From NCBI GenBank assembly GCA_903813345.2, contig CAIIXF020000009.1, positions 17,015,759 through 17,079,758 of the forward strand: a stretch of 64,000 bases of DNA, read 5' to 3'. This stretch comes from Owenia fusiformis (taxonomy: Eukaryota > Annelida > Polychaeta > Sabellida > Oweniidae). Of this stretch, positions 10,181 to 22,100 are shown one piece after another. Within the stretch, counting starts at the first letter, position 1; each line of letters starts with the position of its first letter. Position numbers and translations under genes: made by a program. A model generated the notes under the pieces. It ran no database searches. It was not told where the DNA came from and saw only the letters and a list, made by a program, of their open reading frames with translations.

Positions 10181-13100
10181 CTATTATGTAATATGATTAA
10201 TGCATTATATAAAGGTAAATTAGAAACATACAGTACAAAATAAAGTATGAAGACATGTGTGTGTTTCCTTAATTTTGTATGAAAAAACATCCGGGTTGCA
10301 TCTAGTAAGGATACCCTCTCCCAAATAAAGATGTTGCAAAATGAATATACTTTAGAAATACTTACATGAAGATTCATTTATGAAAATGATGGTTTACATT
10401 TACAACGATATATAGTTATAATAATCAGACTTACCCTGTGTCTCACCATCTGTCTCACTTGCTGTTGGGTAGGCGGACGAGGAGTCGACTTCATCTATTT
10501 TCACATGATAAACTTCCATATCAGAATTGTCATCTCCATGAGAAACATGTTTCCCGCCTTGTTGAGAGGACTGTTTTGTGTCACCGATTGGTAAAACGTG
10601 TAGTCCTCTTGATCCGCAATATTCTTTAGAAGAAATAATATCTACATACTGTTCTTTGGCAGTTTTGTTAAGTGTGGCCTCTTTTAAGTTTTTGTTCTCG
10701 AATATGTTGTTTTCATTGTCGATCTTGAATGAGTCAAGTCCCTGAGATGTTCCTGTGTCACTGAATGTCCTCAATAAATTGCCAGTTGTACGTCTTATAG
10801 TTGCAAACTTTTCATTTTGACTTGGAAGTTTAATTTCTATAGTTTCGGTAGAGTCTGCAATTGTCTTATTCTCAATATTATCAGCGGCACTGTCAGATAA
10901 AATACGTGTGTTTCTGGGGATGTTGTCATCAGATTTTATTCTTTCAAGGACGTAATCCCTCGCGGTGTGTCTGCAACCTGACTCTGGCAAGATTTCTAAA
11001 TAGTCTGGAATTGTCTTAGGAATCGAATAAGGATCACTGCAAGTACTAGTTTCGTTACTGTCACGACTAGTGTTGTTGGCTGTAGTACTCCCTTGACTGT
11101 CACTTCTAATGTAGGCATAGTCCGAATCTGAACATGGAGAGATTTTCACCCTCCTTTTGGGATCAGATTTATTTCCCCAATGATCTACCTTTTCATAATG
11201 TGCTGGAGTACTTCCCCTACTTTCCCCGCCACTACTTGCTTGGTAACCATCAGACCATGACAGTCTTTTCAATTTGACAGGAATCTCCGGTTTCGGCGAG
11301 ATTTTCGGCTTCGGAAGAACTTTAGGTTTCTGTTTTTGAACAGGTTTACTATCGGGAGTTTGTTTACTGCATAAATAATCAGAGTCGCTTGCTAATACCT
11401 TACTATCATTTTGTCTTTCTTTTAACAATTTAATATAATCACCTCCATCTTTCTGAATCTGTGTTGACTCTGGCAGATGCGCATTAGAGCTCGAAACTTT
11501 TACAGAAACATCAGGTGCGCTAATCATGTCATTCTCTAATATTTCTTTGTGCCTTTCAGAAATTGAAAGTTGTTCCGTAACAAGTGATCCAAGCGTGCTA
11601 ACAGTTTTACTTCCATTGTTTCTAGTTTGAAAATTCATGTATGAATCATTATTATTGTTATTTGAGAGCTTATTATATTGATAGTCATCTCTGGTTGAAC
11701 TAAAAGCATTTGGCGAATCCCTGTGATTTTTTTTGGTACCAGTGTTGTGTCTGTGATAATCTCCAAAATCCACTGTAGAAGATGAGCTATCAGTCGTTAC
11801 GTCATCAGAAAACCGTACGTGGTGCTTGGGTTTTTGAAACGATAATTCCGATGTAACATTTGACCACTTTTCAACCAAATCTTCTGAATGCTTTTTATTG
11901 GATCTTCTTGATTTTGGAAAGTTTTCGTACACTTTTGCATTATTTCTTGTATCATGGTCTCTTTTGCTGTCTTCACGCAGAGATCTCCTGCCTAATATTC
12001 TCCCATCTCTGCCAATAAAGGATTCTCGAGTGAATGGCGTTTTGGAAATAGGTCCATGCTGTCTGTCTGACGATAAGGACTCTGTGGAACTGTATTTGTA
12101 TTGGTGGAAGAGGTGTTTGTCTTGCCTCCCGAGAGGTTGCCTCGTAATTGCTGGCTCTTCAAATACCTCATTATTCATATCAACTGCGCACATGCCACTG
12201 TCATGATCATCTGAAAAATATATATTTCTTCCAAGATTCCCGGCCAATCAACAGAGCTAGTTGTGGAATTTCAAAATTATGAGGCTTTGTCTGAAAATTC
12301 CAAAAATGGAAATTTGGGAAATGTGTAAAAATCTAAAATGGTATCCTTGAAATTGGTGTATTGAAATTGACCATTAAAATAATTAGTGCGAGAACAATAA
12401 AAAGTCAAAAAATAAATTTAGCTTTTCGTCATCCGGAAATCCGCTAAAAAGTTAAAAATGTCAAAAGGCTATATACTCTACTGTGTACGTTTTAAAGTGT
12501 CTACAACATGGAAATATAAACATAAAATAGCATTTATGCTATTTGAAATTTAAATGAATGAGTTAGAAACTGATTTTGGAATGTACAGCAGATCATCTAA
12601 AGGAGCAATTATATTACCATCTGCTTCATCAAATGTTGAATTAATAGTTTGTAGTGCCTCGTGGAATGCTGAGTCCTCAATCCAGGTGTGATCGACCATA
12701 TACCCATGTCCAGGGATACAAAGTGGAGGGTGGTTGTTATATGTAAGCATTACACCGTCTACAACACAACATATTATTGTTACACGCATAATTTTATAAC
12801 TATGAATAAAGATTTGAAGTGTCCATGTGTTTATCATTATGCATCGAATACTCTTTAGAATGATTTTAATGGTAAGGCAGTAGTAACTGGTTCCTAAATG
12901 CTGGGATGGAGGAGAGTGATATAGCCTAATAGACACTGTTTCATTATACAATGATCTAGCTTGTTTAGGACATTGTGTATAATCTTTTAAGACTCTTAAG
13001 TATTTTAAAGCACATTAAAAAGGTATCAGGGATTTAAAGCTTGCATATGAAATCGAAACGCCAACCTATACGTATGACCAATCGCCCATACAAATGCATC

Positions 13101-16100
13101 GCTTAAGTATTTCCGTTCACATTTAGGTTGTGAATATTGCAAGCTTAAAATCTCTGTTACCATAAATGACGTTTTACGAGCATAATATAGGCGTTTTGAT
13201 ATAGAATATCATACACAATTGTTTCATATTTTTTGGCGGGATTTTTGGCGTAGTGTTGAATTTACACCTTCCTACGCCCCTGCCTTGTTTAGGACATTGT
13301 GTATAATCTTTTAAGACTCTTAAGTATTTTTCTAATTTTTCTAATAATTATGAGAATAATTAATGTCCTAAGTCATATAATTGATTGTACCATTATTGAG
13401 GGCATCTTCTAGTTCCTCTGGTTGTGGGCACCAACTTCGCGGCCTCTGTTTGCCGGGACCTAGTTGGTATTCGCTGAGGACTTGTTGTAATTGAGAGGGA
13501 CTTAACTCTGAAAAGTCACGTCTTAGATTCGTCCACTCAGCCTGGGTGAGGTGAACTTTTGGTGTTGCTAGGAGATCGCATAATGTGCTAAAGCTTTTGA
13601 AGTGTTGCTGGAACTCTAATTGAAGGTTATTGTCAGCTGCCCACGACTCCAATTTGTCTAGATTACCTCTTATTAAAGCACCCTTTGACCATTTATAATA
13701 TCTGATTCCAGATCCTAGAATAGCAGTTCACAATGTAAACACTAGTGCATGAAACGGCGTACAATTTGAATAATGATTCTACAAGATAGTTGTCAAATTC
13801 GGATGAATATAGGTTTTTAAATACAGGGTGGTCAAAAAATGGAAACCCTGCATTTTCCTTATATCTTTGTCACTTTAATAAATTAACTCCCTGATATTTT
13901 ACACTTTTGTACATCATTCAATTTCCTACCACCCTACCATATTTCATGAACATCAGACTGATAGTCACAATTTTACAGCACTTTGAATAACATGCTTCAG
14001 ATTTGGCCATCATCGCGCTGTAGGCAAAACAGCACAATTGTCAATGAACCGAACGCATTCCCCAGCAGGTATGCCCTGAATGACACAATGATCTCACTTT
14101 TGAGGTTTGCAATTGTCCTGAGGTCATTCTCATATACCCTGTCTCAGCCATATCCCCCCAGGTAGGGACATTTTAGACGATGAGTACAGGTCTCCCCACA
14201 ACGCAATAGTGGCCACTGGGCATGTTCTTTAAAGTACTGTAACATTGTGACTATCAATCTGATGGTCATGAAATAAAGTAGGCTGGTAGGAAATTGAATG
14301 ATGTACAAAAGTGTAAAATATCAAGGAGTTATTTTTTAAAATGACAAATATCTGAGGAAAATGGTATTAGGGTTTCAATTTTTTGGACCACCCTGTACAA
14401 TGTCACAGATTTTGGGTGTGCAGTTGAAAAAATGTTTTGTATTTGATTCTATTGGCAAAATGTTCAAACAATACACACCTGTCTCATAGGGGAACTCAGA
14501 AAAAAATCATTTTCACATACCTTTAGTCATAAGAGAGTTGAACACTGCTGTATTGGTGAAGAAGAACAAATAGCTGAACAGTTGGGAGACAACATTCTTG
14601 TGAAGCTGTGCCACATTGGTGATGTCTAGAGTTGTTTGGTAGATATATATCAACTCTGACACTCTTGGTTTAGTACTTGATGGGTCTTTGGATTCCAACT
14701 CATCTTCGTTGAAAGGGTTACTATCCAAAACAGATGGCAAGGATGCGTACATAGTCTGAAATCATCAATCACTATTATCAAATTTATGTCGAATTTAAAA
14801 ATGAAATACTAAACTTTGTTTAGTAATCACATAATCTCATCAGTTTATATGTGTCAATGTTTGATCATCTATTACCTGATTACTGTCGGCTTACCTTTGT
14901 TAGATGGTATACAGTTTGTTGGAAGGTGTACATAAATGCCTCCTCTAGAACAGCCAACAGTTCGCTGTCAGCGTTCACTAATGTCATCCGAGCCCCTCTG
15001 GGTAACGCCTTGCTGGCATCCAATAATACTGTAGGTAGTTGACCCCTGTAATGAACAGTGCTCTACATCCGAATTTGGTAAAACACAAATGAGCAAGACA
15101 AGTTAACCCTCACAAAAGTAATAATATCGACTACTAGTATTTCATAGTTCCACTGGTTAATCAAAAAATCGTTGTTTTATGCTTTACCTGAAGAAATGCA
15201 GGAGCTCGATACTGTTGGCCATCCATGAGGCCATGTACTTTAGTTCCGGAATGATCCCTTCCATTGCGGTTTTGGAGTCACGAAGAGGTCTGTAAATTCA
15301 CCAAGAGTTTTACTTTTATTGGAGTACGTATTTCGATTTAAGCAATTTAATATATCATACGCTGGCAATTGGAGATTATAATTATCAGCATATTTAAGGA
15401 AAGACAACATCAACCAAAAGTGGTGTCATGAAATATCACACAGATTCCCTTACATTTACATTGTATTTCTAGACCGCAATGCCCTGCAAATGTCAGGGCC
15501 ACATGGATAGCGATTTGCACAACAGTAAATCACACTTATTGGAAATGGAATAATATGATTCAAGATGATGTCATTTACTCAAATATTTTTGCCAATCACC
15601 GCGGTAGAGGTGCCATATCATGAATACCAACGCGGTTCTTAATATAAAGTAGTTTATTACAAGGTGTTACAAAAAACGATTAATAACTTAATGAATAGGC
15701 CTTGCGCAATGGGTACCCATTACATATAAATCTGATAATATACTTTATTGGATTTATATGGTGTGTAATCTGGCACTTACTTTTCAGGATGTTTGCTTGA
15801 TAAAAGACTAGTCTTGTCCTGAAATAAAATAAAGTAAATCTGGTTTTACAACTAAATTATGAATGTCGTCAATACTACATATAGTATGCCATACGTTCTC
15901 ACCCCGTTCTCACCTGAAGGCTGACAAGACAATGGAACAAACAAGAAAGATTTTGCATGAAGGTATGGCACTATCGAGTAATATCTCATAATAGGAATAA
16001 TGCAATAATTCATTGGACTCCCGTAGGTATTCTTATTAGTTTATCTTAAGAATTATGCTTGGCGGGAATCCAGTATACTTAACTAAATCTTTAATCTGAT

Positions 16101-19100
16101 ACATAAATTATAAGCTAAAATCCGCAATGGTTAAAACTTCATATATGCCATGTGACTTGACACATGACAAAGCCAATCAACATTAGTAAGAGATGTGGAA
16201 ATATAGTTGAACTTGGTAAAGGCGAACTTCAAATAAGTCAATGATATTGTATCCCTTTGATTCAAAGCGAAAGCGAAAACAACTCGTACAATCTTAACCA
16301 TGCTACATACATTCGTTTAAGAATTGAAAAACAAAAAATGTGAACCCCAATACTAAGAATAATTATGAAAAGCTGGTCAAAACTTAACACCCACCATGAA
16401 TTGCTAAAATCAGAACAAAGAGCCAACTATGAATTAAAATTGAGAAGCTCCATCTAATAAAATCATAATTATTAAAATAAAGTGAGCACTTAATCATATT
16501 AAATTGTTAGTTTACTCACCCAAACTACACTTTGCACAAGGCTAGCTATCTTCAGCAGCAGCTCCCTTGTTGACTCCTGGGCAAAGCGGATTGATGAAAA
16601 CTCCACACACAAAGGTAGTAAATATGCTGGCAAGAGTTTGAACTTTGTATTGACAGCATCATAGGATGTAATTATGTTTTCAAGGAGCTCGTCCTCACGT
16701 TCTTGCCTGTAGGACAGCTTCAGTTTATTATGGTCTGCATTGTATTCATCTCGACGATGCCTTCTCCATTCATGAACTTCTGCATTGGTTGAGTCCTCGT
16801 CTTTCCTTGAGCCAGGAGTTGCATGCTCCATCTGTACTGGTATGGATATCTCATCCGAGGCAACATCAATGACATCATCAACATGCTGGATGCCTTTAGC
16901 AGACACCCATGTAGCAGTAGAGGCAGTTGAAGACGGGAGTGTCGGGTCTTTAAACATGAAAACATATTTTTCACCAATATGGACCATGTCCCCTTGTTTC
17001 AGTTCTGTGATCGATGTAATTTGGATACCGTTTACTGCAACGTATGCCCCTTGAAATGGGTCCAAAGTTACGATACAATAATATGAGTTTTCATTTATCT
17101 CCTGTTGAGGAATTGGTTTCTTACACACCCAGCAATGTTTGGGTAAAATATCGAGGTCGTTTAGGCCAATGTCAGGCATTGCTTCTGCATCACCTTGTCG
17201 ACCTATCAGTGCTACAGAGTCTGCAAGGATGTACATAATGTTGTCGTTATTAGTATCGTTGCCTTGGAGAGTGAGGAAATACGGACATTCTGTTGGAGGT
17301 CGTATGGCAAATGAACTGCTTAGTGTCACAATGGAAGGGGCGCCGTCACTACTTGTTGAGCACGATGGTAATGATTGTACACCATCGTGAAAGTCATACA
17401 TCTCCAACACCTGAGCTTTACCACTGGACATGGCGTAGTATTTAGAACTGGTACTTTCTTCCATAGTATGCACCTGGTCTGAATCTATTGGGCTAGGACT
17501 CCTAGTTGCATATCTATCAAAGTTAGGAATAGCATCACTTCTGGTCTGAGATATCAACATTCTCCTAGCGTTGGCATTAAGTCCAGATGTCACAGTATCT
17601 ACCTCATTGTTTAATAGCTCAGATTTCACTCTAACCTCAAATCTTCTAGAATATCCTTCTCCTGGTTTCCAGAATGATTGCAATATTAATGGTTTTTCTG
17701 TATCACCAATGGTTCGTTCATATTGAGTCTCCCAAACAGGATTATCTCCTTCACCGAATTTTCCAATGACATCACAGAGTACATAGTGTTTGGCTTTTGA
17801 TTTGGAGATGCCATACCTTTCTAAAGCTTCTTTCACAAGCTCTTGAGATGTAGAACGGCTTGAGGCAAGAACACTTTTATAATTTGCCCCTGGAGCGATA
17901 GATTCTCCAAATATCTTGAGGATTCCTGGCAATGTCTCCTCTACTGATAATTCAGTTCTGTTAGGCGAATCAAGTTCATCATTCTCTTTCCCTTTCCTCT
18001 TTTTCCTAAGACTCATTCGATCAAGGTTGTTTAAATTACCCATTGATTTTGATCTGGCCTTCGATTCTCTAAGACTAAATGACTTACTAAACCCATTGTC
18101 TTTAGTTCTAGGTGTTTTTTGTCTTTTCTTTTTCAGACTTTTGATGACTTGAGCGGAAGGTGAGCGGTTTGACATGGTTGTTTGAATTGGTTCACTTTCA
18201 AGTTTGGCAAGTCTTGGGTTGTTCAGAGTACCACGTGGCTCTTGACCAGGGCCTTTCTGAGTGATGTTTTGAGGAACATGTTGTTCATGAACTGATCGTA
18301 CAGACAGTCGACTGTTTCTCGAGCTAAATGAAGATTGCACTGGGTTCCTTCTCGAGGGTGCTACTTCACTGTCTTTTAGAAATCCATAATCGCTATTATC
18401 ATGCGGATCTTTCAAGGCACACTCATATGAGGTGTTTTGCTTCTCCTCCATTAGTCGTCCTCTTGTTGGTCGCTCAGCTGATTTGCTTCGACTCTTAGAC
18501 GATATTTTGAGAATTGGAGTTTGGCCGCTCGGGGCCCCTGTGTTCTGCATTCGGAGTATGAAATGTGGTGTAGTTCTAGCGTTAACTGCGATATCGAGTG
18601 GCTTGTCGTCCTGGTCCAGTTTGACTTCGTCTAAAAACACAATCAAATTATTGCTATGAACAAATATGAATGAAACTTGTTTCACTACATAGTATCAATT
18701 TAATTGAGGCGATGCATAGACCTTAATTGTTTGATAACACTGTTGCATCCTTCATAATGCAAAACGCCAATAATACTTTTGAACCTGAAACGCACATTAT
18801 TTCTGTGATTCTATGTCACTGTGTGGTAATTTACAATGAATCCTATTTGAAAAAAGAATAGCCATGCTGTTTAGGAATTCCCTCCTGTTAGTACATTAAG
18901 CCGAGACACCCTGTTGGGCAGCCGCTTGACTCTGATAGTTTCTCCAAAATTGGACCTCCAGCCCCAGCATTAGTTACAACAACAAGCTTGATCAGCGGAT
19001 TATGAAGAATAACTTTAGGTTTGATCCAATTCTCACTGCGGATTAAGTGATATATAAACTATTATTAGAGTTCATTAAGCTTCAGATTCTTTACAAAAGG

Positions 19101-22100
19101 CTTACTGAAGGTTTTCCTATCCCCATAATTTCCTAGATTTTTTCTTTGAAAGTTTTAAGCAATGTAATCTTAAGTTTGACAATGCTGTATTCAAGCATTT
19201 CTTTCGGCACCATGTATTGTTATTTCTTTTCTGAAGTTTTAATGTATTTTCTTTGACCTTTTTGTTTGCTTTAGAGCAAATATCATAAATTTATCAAGGG
19301 ATATGCATTCTTCACTATTTCAAAATGAAAAGCAATTCATTTAGCGTGTGAATGAAGCAAGTTTATAGAATAAGGCATAGCCTATTGGACAGGATAATTA
19401 CTCAACTATTGTCTTTTCAGAATTAGTATTACAAGTCCAGGGCTTTGTGGGCATTCTGAAGCTATAGGGAACCTAATTATTGTCAAATGAATAATTTGCA
19501 TTTTAGGTAAAATTCAAGGTAGCTTCAAGCAATATGTCTCAAGAAAATAGCCTCACCTTTCTGTTATCACTTATTTATCAATTTGAAAATCAAAATCCAA
19601 AAGCAAGAACTTGAGTCTCGCCCTCTTCCACGCACCACTGATACCAAACAAGTAAACAGCGTTAATTCAAAATTTGGCTAAAGCATACTCTAGAAATGCA
19701 TAAGATACTCTGTTTGTCTGATTGTATTGTTTAGTATATTTTTGAAAGTACCTTATTAAAATCTAACAGTCATCCGATAAACCATTCATAAGGAACAGAC
19801 ACATAAAAACAAATAACATAATCATTTATGATTACAAATAAGCCAAAAGGGTTGCTCATCAATACCAAATTCAAGGTATAGTAGAGTGGTTATTAAGACA
19901 GCGGTTGATCGCGGATCATTTATAAAATGTATAATGGTCATATAATTGTAACTTATGCATTGGATATTTCCGTTTGTGATCGATGTAAAGAGGTCGCGTT
20001 ATATGAAAATAATAACCAAGAAAAACTATTGCTTCATATATTACAGAATAGTATAACATGTATAGGCACGGCCAGTAAGTATCGGCCCCGGTCACGCCTA
20101 CCCATGATGGTATCAACGTAAAGCGTCAAAAATACCGTCATATCGTACAGTTTCCCGAGCACTGGTTAATTTTTTTCTGAGCGCATTAACATAATTGACC
20201 GAATGGAAAATTTTGCTTCTTTTTGCAGTCCGTTTTATTATTACTTCCCCTCTGAAAATGTCTCTCTAAATAACTAGCTTACACTACTAATATTACGTCA
20301 GTTGAAAATTAAACATATGATCATTCATTTGGTATAATATAAAACAGAACTGTACATTGACGAGGTTGTCTGTATGTTGATCATGGCAAGAACATTTCCG
20401 TCAATTGAAAGGAGAGTAATATCACTTGGTCAACGTACTGCAATGCGGTCAACGTACAGTTTCTTTGATTGTAATAACAACGTAAAGCACCTTTACATAA
20501 ACTCTAGATATATGTTCGTGAACTCATATTTACGATTGTTTTACTGTTGCTTATATATAAACAGTGAAACACAAATTCGAGTGGATTTTGCGAAATTCAG
20601 TCAACAATGAGAGATAGATGACGGGATGGGTGGATGTACAACGAACTTATTATGTTGATGTGGATCATTTGAAGTAGATGTCCAATACACCTCAATGACG
20701 AAAGAATGCAATATCTACTTGATGGTGAACTGACTCATTATTGATAAAAGCAATATTATATTTGCGTTATATTTTGACGCTGTACTTTGACGATTCGTGA
20801 ACCCAATGGATTGCAATGTCCACAACACTGTCCTGCATAATGTTTAATCCTGGTATCATCCAAAAACATGGATAATGCGACGCCCATGCTATCTTGATTA
20901 CTATCAATCGCCAAGAATTGTATACACACCAACACACAGATCTCGATTAGATGACCTGATTTTATTCTCAGTAAATCAAAAATATGAATATTTATATTCA
21001 CCTCGTCCAACCACCTGGTAAAGTGACTTCCCCCACCTCCCGACATCATGCTTATTCTCAACGTCTACCTTGGAGAGCAACAGGGTTAGCAAGTCCCGTA
21101 CACAGGTGTCGTTCTGCAGTCGCACAGCCTTCGTCAACCTGTGGTGGCCATTCTCCAAGAAGAATCTGAGCACACCTTCGTACTTAGCAGGATTCTAAAA
21201 ATAACAAACAAATCCATAGTCAAAATTATGTTCATCACAATGCAACGGGGGATTCTGGAGTTGGATAGACAATGGCTAAAACTTGTTATCTCTGGTTTCG
21301 TGAATGGATTATTTCAGTTGTGCTTTGAATGAGCATCGGCTGTTATCCTTGAATAATGCAATTTCCCACATGTATGATTGAAAGGACATTCTTTTTCATT
21401 GAAAAATTCCTATCAGATAGGCTACTATAGGAATATCCTATAAAATATCCTCGAAAAAATATCATTTATATCCATGAGTGGATATCGATATCTTCGCGAG
21501 TCAGCGCAGCGAGTGAGTAAAGCTATTTATATCCATGGGGTTGTCCGTTTATCCAATGGGAAAACATCATCAGCGAAAAAATTGAAAAATATATTTTAGG
21601 ATTAAAAATGTTGAAATCTTTTTTCAATTTTTTTATGGAAATTTAATTTTTTTTAAATTGAACATTTTTTCAATTTTTCGTTTTGAATAGAATTTTTTTA
21701 AATAATGAAAAAATTGAAAAAATGAAAACAAAACGATCGAATATCACTTATGAAACCATCGAATATCACCTTTTAAAAAGTGATATTCGATGGTTTCAAA
21801 GTGATATTCGATCGTTTCAAAAGAGATGTTCGATGGTTTGGGGATTTTTTGCTGAAATTTTATATCTTGATCCACATATCAAATATATCTTCACGTGATA
21901 CTCGATCTATATCCCTCTGATCCGGATAAATAGGGGTTATGCACTGGGAGGTTTTGGATACAGGGAATATCCCGAGGGATATACAATACATCTTCCCGAG
22001 GGGACCAAGGGAAGATATATTGTATATCTCAAAGGGTATTCCCTGTATCCAAACCGACCGTGCATAACTGTTGTATTCCATACCTCGGTTTGAAATAATA

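Noticed and set aside
12550-12617. Read-through of RADIL exon 9 to a stop (PLDDLLYIPKSVSNSFI) as an alternative C-terminus.
   Set aside because: The GTAATA donor at 12617 joins exon 10 in phase and the protein continues to a complete PDZ domain. A short isoform is possible but nothing in the sequence favours it.
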